This document shows, one piece after another, positions 24,031 through 31,417 of a DNA stretch of 33,363 nucleotides. The DNA is taken from the NCBI RefSeq assembly GCF_943914565.1, contig NZ_CALUCN010000022.1:1-33363 (forward strand). Reading direction: 5' to 3'. The notes beneath the pieces were generated by a model. It worked only from the letters and a program-made list of their open reading frames with translations. It had not been told where the DNA came from and ran no database searches. Positions within the stretch are counted from its first letter, which is position 1. Every line of letters starts with the position of its first letter. The DNA comes from an uncultured Tessaracoccus sp. (lineage in GTDB: Bacteria > Actinomycetota > Actinomycetes > Propionibacteriales > Propionibacteriaceae). Position numbers and translations under genes: made by a program.

Positions 24031-26181
24031 GTGAGCGACGTCGAACCCGCCCTCGCGGCGCTTGCGGACCGCTACGGCATCGCCCGCGACTTCTGGGACT
24101 GGAAGGGCCAGCACGTGGCCATCCCGGCCGAGACGATCGTCGCGGTGCTGGCCGCGTTCGACGTCGACGCCAGCACACCCGAGCGCTGCGAGGCGGCGCT
24201 CGCCCGGCTCGAGGAGGAGCGGTGGCTCACCGTGCTGCCCGCCTGCGTCGTGACCGAGGAGGGTCAGGGGCGGCACGTCGACGTGCACGTCGACGCCGGG
24301 CACGAGGTCCACGTCGAGATCCACCTCGAGGACGGCGGGACGAGGCCGGCCTGGCAGGCGGACAACTTCGTGCCCGACCGCGCGGTCGCGGGCCGCTGGC
24401 GCGGCGAGGCGACGTTCTGGATCGGCAACGACCTGCCCACCGGCTACCACCGCATCGTCGCGACGACCGATGGCACCCGCCACGTCGCGACGCTGATCGT
24501 GACGCCGTCCTTCGTCGGCTTCCCCGAGCGGATGCGCGACGAGCGGGTGTGGGGCTACGGCACGCAGCTCTACTCCGTCACGTCCGAGCGGTCGTGGGGT
24601 GTGGGCGACCTGCAGGACCTCTCCGACCTCGTCACGTGGTCGGCCACGAAGCAGTTCGCCGACTACGTGCTCATCAACCCGCTCCATGCCGCCCAGACCA
24701 CGCCCCCGATCGAGCCGTCGCCATACCTGCCGATGAGCAGGCGCTTCGTGAACCCGCTCTACATCCGCCCCGAGTCGATCCCCGAGTACGTGGGGCTGCG
24801 CGGCAAGGCCCGACGCGCGATCGAGGCCCTGCGTCAGGAGGCCCGGGCCGCCGGTGAGCGCAGCGGCGCCGTCGAGCGCGACGCGGTGTGGGACGCCAAG
24901 CTCTCGGCGCTGCGCGCGATCCACGACCTCGGGCTCCGTCCGGCGCGCCAGCTGGCGATGGACGACTACGTGCGCCGCGAGGGCGCGGGGCTGCGCCGCT
25001 TCGCGCTGTGGAGTGCGCTCAGCCAGCACCTCGGCCCCTACTGGCACGACTGGCCGGAGCCGTACCGCGACGTGGACGCGCCCGAGGTCGCGCGGTTCGC
25101 CGAGGAGCACGCCGACGAGGTCCGGTTCCACCTGTGGCTGCAGTGGATCGCGCACCAGCAGATCAGCGCCGCGCAGACCGCCGCGGAGGAGACCGGCATG
25201 CGCCTCGGAGTCATCTCGGACCTCGCCGTCGGCGTGCACCGCTCGTCGGCCGAGACGTGGATGATGCCCGACGTGTTCGCGACGGGGGTCCACGTCGGCG
25301 CCCCACCCGACGCCTACAACCAGTCCGGGCAGGACTGGGGGCAGCCGCCGTGGCGCCCGGACCGGTTGGCGGCGCTCGCCTACCGGCCCTACCGCGAGAT
25401 GGTGCGCTCGGCGCTGCGCCGCGTCGGTGGTGCGCGCATCGACCACATCCTGGGGCTCTTCCGCCTGTGGTGGGTGCCACAGGGACTCGGCCCCCGCTTG
25501 GGCACCTACGTCCGCTATGACCACGAGGCCATGGTGGGCATCCTCGCCCTCGAGGCGTCGCGCGCCCAGGCGCTCGTCGTCGGCGAGGACCTGGGCACCG
25601 TCGAACCATGGGTGCGCGAGTACCTCGGCAGGCGCGGACTGCTCGGCACGTCGGTGCTGTGGTTCGAGTACGGCCCCGACGGTGGCCCCCTCCCCGCGGA
25701 ACACTGGCGCGAGCGCTGCATGGCGAGCGTCACCACGCACGACCTCCCGCCGACGGTGGGCTACCTCGCCGGCGAGCACGTGCGGATCCGGCACGACCTG
25801 GGGCTGCTCACCGAATCGCTCGACGCCGAGCTCTCCCACGCCCGCGACGAGCAGGCCCGCTGGCGGCAGGTGCTCGTCGAGCGCGGCCTGCTGGCGCCCG
25901 AGGCAGGCGGGGACCCCGTCGAGATGATGCTCGCACTGCACCGATACCTGCGGGCCACCCCGTCCAAGGTGCTGCTGGCGAACCTCGTCGACGCGGTGGG
26001 GGAGCGCCGGATGCAGAACCAGCCCGGCACGATCGACGAGTACCCCAACTGGCGTGTGCCGCTCGGCGACGCCGATGGCCGCCCCCTGCCGTTGGAGGCG
26101 ATCTTCGACGCGGAGCTGCCGCGTCGGCTCGCCGCGGTGGTGAACGGGCTCGAGCAGCAGCCGCGCTCGCGCTGGGAGTGA
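24031..26181 (+). CDS. malQ: 4-alpha-glucanotransferase (amylomaltase)
   Basis: MalQ moves alpha-1,4-glucan segments between maltodextrins in glycogen and maltose metabolism. The 716-residue GH77 enzyme has the extra N-terminal domain of long actinobacterial forms (about 1-160), then GYGTQLYSVTSERSWGVGD and the catalytic barrel. Catalytic residues are the nucleophile D471 in ARIDHILGL, the acid/base E519 in GEDLG and D571 in THDLPPT. GTG 24031 directly follows the RDD stop, with GAGGAAGG about 9 bases upstream. It is convergent with the YbaB-like gene; the two stop codons lie within the palindrome TGAGCGCTCA (26179-26188). Confidence 0.96.
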   Translation: MSDVEPALAALADRYGIARDFWDWKGQHVAIPAETIVAVLAAFDVDASTPERCEAALARLEEERWLTVLPACVVTEEGQGRHVDVHVDAGHEVHVEIHLEDGGTRPAWQADNFVPDRAVAGRWRGEATFWIGNDLPTGYHRIVATTDGTRHVATLIVTPSFVGFPERMRDERVWGYGTQLYSVTSERSWGVGDLQDLSDLVTWSATKQFADYVLINPLHAAQTTPPIEPSPYLPMSRRFVNPLYIRPESIPEYVGLRGKARRAIEALRQEARAAGERSGAVERDAVWDAKLSALRAIHDLGLRPARQLAMDDYVRREGAGLRRFALWSALSQHLGPYWHDWPEPYRDVDAPEVARFAEEHADEVRFHLWLQWIAHQQISAAQTAAEETGMRLGVISDLAVGVHRSSAETWMMPDVFATGVHVGAPPDAYNQSGQDWGQPPWRPDRLAALAYRPYREMVRSALRRVGGARIDHILGLFRLWWVPQGLGPRLGTYVRYDHEAMVGILALEASRAQALVVGEDLGTVEPWVREYLGRRGLLGTSVLWFEYGPDGGPLPAEHWRERCMASVTTHDLPPTVGYLAGEHVRIRHDLGLLTESLDAELSHARDEQARWRQVLVERGLLAPEAGGDPVEMMLALHRYLRATPSKVLLANLVDAVGERRMQNQPGTIDEYPNWRVPLGDADGRPLPLEAIFDAELPRRLAAVVNGLEQQPRSRWE

Positions 26182-26185
26182 GCGC

Positions 26186-26758
26186 TCAGCGCCCGTCGTG
26201 CTCGGCGAGGATGGCGTCGAGGCGCCCCTCGAGGTCGCCGAGCCCTCGGGTGATCTCCTCCCAGGAGGCCTCGAACAGGTCCGCGAGCGGTGGTACGTCG
26301 CGCCCGGACTCGGCGGCGGTGATCGCCGCGTTCACGACGTCGGGGAGCAGCCGGAGGTGGCTGGGGGTGGGGACGTCCACCCACGTCACCAAGCACTTGT
26401 CGCCGTCGATCTTCACGAGCACACCCGCGCGCTTCGCCTCGTAGTCGCGCGGCGGGTCCAGCTTGCGGGCCTCCGGGGCGACGGCGCCGTCGAGCACCGC
26501 CCGGAGGCTGCCGGGCAGGTCGAGCCCGGACTCGCGGGTGAGGTACCGGCCCAGCGCTTCACGGGCGGTGATGAGTGCGTAGTTGATGGCCTTGCGGATG
26601 CAGGCCGAGGTGTGGTCGTGGAAGGGTCCGTCGACACGCACGGCGGTCAGGGACAACGTCCCGTCCACCGTGGCGGTGGCGTGTCCTGAGACGCCCTCGA
26701 AGTTCCGTTCGGCGAAGCTGGCGAGCTCGTCCCACGACACCTCGTTTCGTGGGTCCAT
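26186..26758 (-). CDS. YbaB/EbfC-like protein 1 of the EspC cassette
   Basis: The 190-residue protein appears to contain two copies of a YbaB/EbfC-like unit: a strand pair around ATATVDGTLSLTAVRVDG followed by a helix, and a second pair around VLVKIDGDKCLVTWVDV followed by a helix. A C-terminal helix with DLEGRLDAIL ends the protein. YbaB proteins bind DNA as dimers; the mycobacterial ESX-1 protein EspL is a distant member (from memory). It lies downstream of a paralogue on the same strand and shares its promoter motif. The fold assignment is by pattern only and needs profile confirmation. A role in regulating or chaperoning the divergent secretion-like genes is inferred. Confidence 0.6.
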   Translation of the reverse strand: MDPRNEVSWDELASFAERNFEGVSGHATATVDGTLSLTAVRVDGPFHDHTSACIRKAINYALITAREALGRYLTRESGLDLPGSLRAVLDGAVAPEARKLDPPRDYEAKRAGVLVKIDGDKCLVTWVDVPTPSHLRLLPDVVNAAITAAESGRDVPPLADLFEASWEEITRGLGDLEGRLDAILAEHDGR

Positions 26759-26765
26759 ACCTGCG

Positions 26766-26771
26766 ATTCAA
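26766..26771 (-). promoter_or_regulatory. -10 hexamer of YbaB-like gene 1
   Basis: On the minus strand TTGAAT ends 7 bases before ATG 26758. The following CG, the gap length and the ATGGA start match the promoter of the paralogue at 27399. Confidence 0.6.
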
Positions 26772-26808
26772 CCACTTGTGGCGCGCTGGCACCGGCGTTC
26801 GCGAGAAC

Positions 26809-27399
26809 TCATGCCCGACGGCCGTGTCGCTCCTCGAGGGAGGTGAGCCTGGCGTCGACCTTCGTGAGCTCGTCCTCGATGAGCGACAGCGACGCGCCGA
26901 GCCCGTCGAGCACGCTGCTCGTCGCGTCCTGTAGCGCCCCGGTGGGGAGGCCGCGGGCCTCGTCCGCGGCGCGGCTCACGGCCTCACCGACGGTGGCCGG
27001 GGTCGCTGCATCGAGGTCGTCCAGGTAGAGGTCGAGCACGCGCCAGCCCGTGGCGTCGACCGTGGCGACCACGGACCCGTCGCGTGACTCGGCGCGGAAC
27101 GTCGCCCGGTCGACGCCATCCCCGTCGAACACCTCGTCGGCGAGGTCCACGTGCGCGTCGACGTAGCGCTGCGAGGCGTCGCGCGCGGCGGCGAGCGCCG
27201 CGTTCAGTGCGACGGTGAGGTTGGCGCCCGCCGGCCCGGGCAGGGTCTCGTCGCCCAGATCGAGCTCCAGCACGGCGCCGGTGCCGTCGACGACCGCCGC
27301 CGCACCGGCGGGTCCGGTGCCGCGGTGTCGGGCATCGGCGAGGGCGAGGAGATCGGCGACGTCCGGGCGTTGCAGCGTGGCCTCCCATTCGGCATCCAT
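26809..27399 (-). CDS. YbaB/EbfC-like protein 2 of the EspC cassette
   Basis: This 196-residue protein has the same plan as its neighbour. A first unit (GAAAVVDGTGAVLELDLGD, then a helix with ALNAALAAARDASQRYV) is followed by a second (SVVATVDATGWRVLDLYLDD, then VGEAVSRAADEARG), which is a good visual match to the YbaB core. A C-terminal coiled-coil-like segment, IEDELTKVDARLTSLEERH, could drive dimer formation. The gene starts 80 bases from the divergent EspC-like gene. Its protein sequence differs greatly from copy 1, so any duplication is old. The function is unknown; nucleoid-type regulator or EspL-like secretion helper are the options. Confidence 0.62.
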   Translation of the reverse strand: MDAEWEATLQRPDVADLLALADARHRGTGPAGAAAVVDGTGAVLELDLGDETLPGPAGANLTVALNAALAAARDASQRYVDAHVDLADEVFDGDGVDRATFRAESRDGSVVATVDATGWRVLDLYLDDLDAATPATVGEAVSRAADEARGLPTGALQDATSSVLDGLGASLSLIEDELTKVDARLTSLEERHGRRA

Positions 27400-27406
27400 G
27401 CAGTCG

Positions 27407-27412
27407 ATTCAA
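27407..27412 (-). promoter_or_regulatory. -10 hexamer of YbaB-like gene 2
   Basis: On the minus strand TTGAAT ends 7 bases before ATG 27399, the same motif and spacing as at 26766-26771. Confidence 0.6.
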
Positions 27413-27466
27413 GCACATCGACCGTGCACCGCCGGGCGACGCCCACAGGTGACCCCCTCGTGTGCT

Positions 27467-27472
27467 TAGGGT
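27467..27472 (+). promoter_or_regulatory. -10 hexamer of the EspC-like gene
   Basis: TAGGGT is followed by GAGGAAC and GTG 27480. The 7-base gap fits a leaderless transcript. The GAGGA in it lies too close to the start to be a normal ribosome-binding site. Confidence 0.6.
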
Positions 27473-27479
27473 GAGGAAC

Positions 27480-27797
27480 GTGACCGATTTCAAGGTGCAG
27501 CCAACCGAACTCCAATCCGCTTCCGAGACCTTCGACCAGCTGGGTTCCGCCCTGGACGCGCTGTCGGACTCGCTGGCCTCCGTGCCGATCTCCAGCGGCG
27601 ACTTCGGCCGCCTGCCCGGCCAGGGCGGCCTCGCCGAGGCCTACGAGTCCGGCCGCCAGCAGTGTGAGGAGGGCCTCCACGAGAGCGCCCGCTCCGCGCA
27701 GGGACTGTCCAAGGGTCTCGCGACCACCGGCAAGCTCTACGAGGGCGTCGAGCAGCAGGCGATCGAGGCCATCAACTCGTTCTTCGGAGGTGTCTGA
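27480..27797 (+). CDS. EspC-like type VII secretion-associated small protein
   Basis: The 105-residue helical protein matches the EspC family in layout: a start like FKVQPTELQSAS (4-15), a helix, a short break around ISSGDFGRL (37-45), a second long helix, and near the end LYEGVEQQAIEAI (86-98). That last stretch contains YxxxE (Y87-E91), the general type VII signal, at the position where mycobacterial EspC has YxxxD (from memory). GTG 27480 is set by the -10. The stop overlaps the next start by one base (TGATG), so it is co-translated with the large WXG protein, as expected for a secretion partner. Confidence 0.82.
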   Translation: MTDFKVQPTELQSASETFDQLGSALDALSDSLASVPISSGDFGRLPGQGGLAEAYESGRQQCEEGLHESARSAQGLSKGLATTGKLYEGVEQQAIEAINSFFGGV

Positions 27798-29245
27798 TGT
27801 CCGCCCACACCCAGCAGATCGCCGCGGCGTTCACGGGGCCCGGCCCGGTACAGGCCGTCATGGCCCCCGCCCGGGCCGTGGTCACCATGCTCGGCGAGAC
27901 CATCGTCGGTGAGCCCGAGAAGCTGCAGGCCGCTGCGCCGCGCTTCGACGAGATCGGCCGCGGCGTCGTCGAGGTCGCCGAGCAGGCGCGATCCGCCGCG
28001 GACGGCATCGCGACGTGGGACGGCGCTGCCCGCGACGCCTTCGACGGCAAGGTGAACGAGGTCGTCGAGCAGATCCAGCAGCTCGAGCCCATGCTGCAGG
28101 AGATGCGCAACGTGGTGGAGCAGGCCGCGCAGACCGCGATCGAGGCGGCGAGTGCCATCGCGGAGACCGTGCGCGCCATCGTCCAGGCGGTCATCCAGGC
28201 GTTCGAGGAAGCGAAGGCGAAAGCGGCCGAGTCGCTCGGCGCCGCGCTGGCGGCGTGGCTCCAGTGGGCGGTCGCCCAAGCGGCCCAGCTCGTGCAGCTC
28301 GTGCAGCAGATCGCCCAGCAGGTGGGCGCGCTGCTGCAGCAGGCCGCCGCGATGATCCAGCGCATCACGCAGATCGCCCAGCGCGTGGGGCAGCTGCTGC
28401 GCCAGCTCTACGACCGCCTCGGCGTCGAGGAGAAGGCGAAGGACCTCGCCAAGACCGCGCTCGACGGCATTCAAGCCGCCGGGGCGAAGCTCTGGGAGGG
28501 CGCCAAGTGGGCCGGTGGTGAGATCGCCGATCGGTTCGACCCGAAGGGCAAGATCGAGGACAAGTTCCGTCCTGACCGGTGGGGCGAGAAGCACTTCGGC
28601 GATCACGACGAGAGCAGTTCGGGCAAGCCCAAGGCCGACGTCAAGTTCAAGCTCTTCGAGGGCAAGGACCACGTCGGACCCCACGCTGGCATCTCCGGTG
28701 AGGGGTCCATGACCCAGGCCGATGGCACCACGGTGAGCGGCAAGGGCGAGGCCGAGGCCGGCACCCTGATGCGCGAGGGCAAGGTGTTCGTGGGCAACAA
28801 GGGCATCGGCGCCGAGGGATCGCTCTTCGCCGGCGCGCGGGCCTCGGCCGAGGGCGAGATCTCGCGCTACAACGGCGCGGTTGCCGTGAAGGCCGACGGC
28901 GCCGTGAGCGCTGGAGCCGAGCTCGAGGGCAAGGCGAGCGTCAGCCACACCGGGGCCGAGGCGAAGGCCGGGGGCTTCGCGGGAGCCAAGGCCGAGGGCT
29001 CCTACGGTGCCGAGGTGGCCGGCGTCGGCGGTGCCGTCACGGGTGAGGCCTGGGCCGGTGCCGGCTTCGAGGCCGACGCCAAGGCCACCTGGGACGACGG
29101 CAAGCTCACGGTCGGCGCTGGCCTCGGGGCCGGCGTCGGCGTCGGGGGCAAGGTCGGCGCCGAGGTATCGCTCGACGTGGGCCAGACCATGCAGACCGTG
29201 AAGGACGCCGGCAGCGCCGTCGTCAACTACTTCAGGGAACAGTAG
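27797..29245 (+). CDS. Putative type VII secreted effector with WXG motif and Gly/Ala repeat domain
   Basis: The 482-residue protein has three parts. Residues 1-110 form a WXG100-like helical hairpin with WDG at 74-76 followed by AARDAF. Residues 110-260 are a long Ala/Gln-rich amphipathic helical region. Residues 280-465 are rich in Gly, Ala, Glu and Lys with alternating strands, for example GAKAEGSYGAEV (396-407) and AGLGAGVGVGGKVGAEV (441-457). It has no signal peptide. I see no classical nuclease or ADP-ribosyltransferase motif. It starts at ATG 27797 with GGAGG upstream, coupled to the EspC-like gene. Similar C-terminal parts occur in actinobacterial WXG proteins, from memory. Effector status and any pore-forming role are inference. 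Confidence 0.7.
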   Translation: MSAHTQQIAAAFTGPGPVQAVMAPARAVVTMLGETIVGEPEKLQAAAPRFDEIGRGVVEVAEQARSAADGIATWDGAARDAFDGKVNEVVEQIQQLEPMLQEMRNVVEQAAQTAIEAASAIAETVRAIVQAVIQAFEEAKAKAAESLGAALAAWLQWAVAQAAQLVQLVQQIAQQVGALLQQAAAMIQRITQIAQRVGQLLRQLYDRLGVEEKAKDLAKTALDGIQAAGAKLWEGAKWAGGEIADRFDPKGKIEDKFRPDRWGEKHFGDHDESSSGKPKADVKFKLFEGKDHVGPHAGISGEGSMTQADGTTVSGKGEAEAGTLMREGKVFVGNKGIGAEGSLFAGARASAEGEISRYNGAVAVKADGAVSAGAELEGKASVSHTGAEAKAGGFAGAKAEGSYGAEVAGVGGAVTGEAWAGAGFEADAKATWDDGKLTVGAGLGAGVGVGGKVGAEVSLDVGQTMQTVKDAGSAVVNYFREQ

Positions 29246-29248
29246 GCT
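29243..29248 (+). promoter_or_regulatory. -10 hexamer of the DcrB/LpqN-like gene, overlapping the effector stop
   Basis: TAGGCT begins with the TAG stop of the effector gene and ends 8 bases before ATG 29257. Confidence 0.55.
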
Positions 29249-29256
29249 GATCGTCG

Positions 29257-29712
29257 ATGAGCAACCAGTTCCAGTTCGAGCTGCCCAACGACTCGTGGCA
29301 GCCAGCCGAGCCCGACGCCGGCCAGCTCTTCCTGGCCCTGCACACCGGGGAGTTCCCGTACTTCGTGCCGAACATCTCCGCGGACATGGCGCCGCTGCAG
29401 GTCGACGCGACCCTCGAGGACGCGGCCGACGTCGTCGCGGCCCGGCTGGCCGACGTGGCGCCGGGAGCGCAGGTGGCCAAGCGCAGGGTCGACGAGGGGG
29501 CGGGCCACGCGCTGCAGCAGGTCGACGTCGAGCTCACGCTCGGCGAGGGTGTGCAACGCCGGGTCTCGCAGGCGCAGGTGCTGAGCGTCGTCCCCGTCCG
29601 TGACAGCGACGAGCGGATGCTGCTGTGCCTGATGCTCACGGCCGAGACGGACACGCTCGAGCAGTACACGCCCGACTTCCAGGCGTTCGTCGAGAGCGTG
29701 CGCCCGGCCTGA
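29257..29712 (+). CDS. DcrB/DUF1795/LpqN-like small protein, possible chaperone or immunity
   Basis: The 151-residue protein has no signal peptide or membrane segment. Its order of strands and helices (FQFELPNDSW, then FPYFVPNISADM, a helix ending in VAARLADV, strands HALQQVDVEL, VSQAQVLSVVP and MLLCLMLTAE, and a last helix TPDFQAFVESVRP) resembles the Mog1/PsbP fold of the DUF1795 and LpqN families. In type VI systems DUF1795 (Eag) proteins are effector chaperones. Here a cytoplasmic protein of this fold directly follows a putative effector. It has its own -10, so it could be expressed apart from the effector, as an immunity protein would be. The role is a hypothesis. Confidence 0.6.
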   Translation: MSNQFQFELPNDSWQPAEPDAGQLFLALHTGEFPYFVPNISADMAPLQVDATLEDAADVVAARLADVAPGAQVAKRRVDEGAGHALQQVDVELTLGEGVQRRVSQAQVLSVVPVRDSDERMLLCLMLTAETDTLEQYTPDFQAFVESVRPA

Positions 29713-29730
29713 GCCCCCGTCGGGGTGGCT
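29712..29730. terminator. Short hairpin between convergent genes
   Basis: AGCCCCC (29712-29718) pairs with GGG and GGCT (29723-29730, one bulge) around a 4-base loop, between the stops of the DcrB-like gene and pncB. Confidence 0.4.
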
Positions 29731-31071
29731 TCAGCGCCCGTGCGGGGCGTAGAGGCCGGAGCGCTCGGCGCCGGACTCGTCCACGACGACGGTCGGGATC
29801 ACCGGGTCACCCTTCGAGATCCGCCGCGCGGCCCGGGGCAGCTCGGCCCGCGAGGAGAGGTGCCGGGCCCGGGCGTCGTCGAGGGACTCGTGGTGGACCC
29901 GGCGCCCGCCGTCGAACATCTGCACGAGCAGGTCGCGGTCGTCGCCGTCATTGACCGGCGGGGTGCCGAGGCCGACGATCTCCGCCTGCGCGACGCCCCG
30001 CTCGTCGCGGCGCCGCATCGCGAACTTCCGTCCGCCCAGCGACGCCTTGCCGGTGGACTTCTTCGCCACCGAGCGCAGCGGCGCGTCCGGATCGTCGGAG
30101 TCGGCGCGGGCCACGAGCTTGTACACGAACGACGCGGTCGGGTGGCCGGAGCCGGTGACGAGGTTGGTGCCCACGCCGTAGCCGTCGACCGGGGCGCCCT
30201 GGAGCAGCGCGATCTGCCACTCGTCGAGGTCGGAGGTGACGATGATCTTGGTGTCGGTGGCGCCGAGGTCGTCGAGCAGGTCCCGTGCCTCGCGGGCGAC
30301 GAGCGCGAGGTCACCGGAGTCGAGGCGGATCGAGCCGAGCCGGCCGTCGGTCAGCTCGACCGCCTTGCGGATCGCCGTCGGGATGTCGTAGGTGTCGACG
30401 AGCAGCGTCGTGTCCTCGCCGAAGGTGTGCAGCTGGGCGCGGAAGGCGTCCTCCTCCGAGTCGTGCAGGAGCGTGAAGGAGTGCGCGGCGGTGCCCGCCG
30501 TCGGGATGCCGTAGAGGCGGCCTGCCTCGAGGTCTGATGTCCACGCGAAGCCCGCGACGTAGGCCGCCCGGGCGGCGGCGACGGCCGACCACTCGTTCGT
30601 GCGCCGTGCACCCATCTCGGCGCAGGGCCGGTTGCCCGCCATCCACGTCATGCGGGACGCGGCGGAAGCGACGGCGGAGTCGTAGTTGTAGATGCTGAGC
30701 AGGATGGTCTCGAGCACGACGGCCTCGGCGAACGTGCCCTCGACCGAGAGGATGGGGGAGCCGGGGAAGTACGCCTCGCCCTCGGGGTAGCCCCACACGT
30801 CGCCGGAGAAGCGGTAGTTGGCGAGCCACTCGGCCGTGTCGTCGTCGACGACCTTCGTGCGCGAGAGGAACTCGACCTCCTCGTCGCCGAACCGGAACGC
30901 CTCGATCGCGTCGAGGGCGCGCCCGACGCCGGCCACGACCCCGTAGCGCCGTCCCTCCGGCAGACGTCGGGTGAACAGGTCGAACAGGCTGCGCCGATCG
31001 GCGGTGCCGGCCTGCCGGGCTGCCTGGACCATCGTGAGTTCGTAGTGGTCGGTGAGGAGTGCGGTACGCAT
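29731..31071 (-). CDS. pncB: Nicotinate phosphoribosyltransferase
   Basis: It joins nicotinate to PRPP to give nicotinate mononucleotide for NAD salvage, using ATP. The 446-residue cytoplasmic enzyme shows TDHYELTM (7-14), the family's GTAAHSF (193-199) with the His197 that is phosphorylated in related enzymes, IRLDSGDL in the phosphate-binding part, and GYGVGTNLVT near the PRPP site. Length is typical. ATG 31071 follows TAGAGT by 6 bases. It is divergent from clpS, an arrangement shared with mycobacteria (Rv1330c-Rv1332, from memory). Confidence 0.96.
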   Translation of the reverse strand: MRTALLTDHYELTMVQAARQAGTADRRSLFDLFTRRLPEGRRYGVVAGVGRALDAIEAFRFGDEEVEFLSRTKVVDDDTAEWLANYRFSGDVWGYPEGEAYFPGSPILSVEGTFAEAVVLETILLSIYNYDSAVASAASRMTWMAGNRPCAEMGARRTNEWSAVAAARAAYVAGFAWTSDLEAGRLYGIPTAGTAAHSFTLLHDSEEDAFRAQLHTFGEDTTLLVDTYDIPTAIRKAVELTDGRLGSIRLDSGDLALVAREARDLLDDLGATDTKIIVTSDLDEWQIALLQGAPVDGYGVGTNLVTGSGHPTASFVYKLVARADSDDPDAPLRSVAKKSTGKASLGGRKFAMRRRDERGVAQAEIVGLGTPPVNDGDDRDLLVQMFDGGRRVHHESLDDARARHLSSRAELPRAARRISKGDPVIPTVVVDESGAERSGLYAPHGR

Positions 31072-31077
31072 GACTGC

Positions 31078-31083
31078 ACTCTA
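31078..31083 (-). promoter_or_regulatory. -10 hexamer of pncB
   Basis: On the minus strand TAGAGT ends 6 bases before ATG 31071. Confidence 0.65.
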
Positions 31084-31125
31084 GGCCCTGGGGCACGTCG
31101 GCGTGCCCCCGCCTCGGAACAGTGG

Positions 31126-31131
31126 CAGGCT
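31126..31131 (+). promoter_or_regulatory. Possible -10 hexamer of clpS
   Basis: CAGGCT ends 7 bases before GTG 31139. The pncB and clpS starts are 67 bases apart. Confidence 0.45.
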
Positions 31132-31138
31132 AGGGAAC

Positions 31139-31417
31139 GTGACCGACACCGTCATCGACCCCGAGCAGGCGACCCACCAGGCGCACCAGCGCCAGTGGGT
31201 CACGATCGTGTGGGACGACCCGGTCAACCTCATGAGCTACGTCGCGCACGTCTTCCAGGAGTACTTCGGGTATCCCGCCCGGGAGGCCGAGCGGCTGATG
31301 CTGCAGGTCCACAACGAAGGGCGGGCGGTGGTCTCGACCGGCAACCGCGAGGAGATGGAACGCGACGTGATGGCGATGCAGAACTACTCCCTCTGGGCCA
31401 CGATGGAGACGGCGTGA
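31139..31417 (+). CDS. clpS: ATP-dependent Clp protease adaptor ClpS
   Basis: ClpS delivers N-end-rule substrates to ClpC or ClpA. The 92-residue protein has VTIVWDDPVNLMSYV (21-35) with the Asp pair that binds the N-degron amino group, a core helix AREAERLMLQVH, and GRAVVSTGNREEMERD. GTG 31139 is favoured over the upstream in-frame ATG at 31103 by the -10 position. Its stop overlaps the DUF2017 start by 4 bases, so the two are coupled. Confidence 0.95.
   Translation: MTDTVIDPEQATHQAHQRQWVTIVWDDPVNLMSYVAHVFQEYFGYPAREAERLMLQVHNEGRAVVSTGNREEMERDVMAMQNYSLWATMETA

Noticed and set aside
27480..29712. Prophage or insertion-sequence origin of the EspC/WXG cassette
   Set aside because: No integrase, transposase, tRNA target or direct repeat flanks it, and GC content and codon style look like the neighbours by eye.
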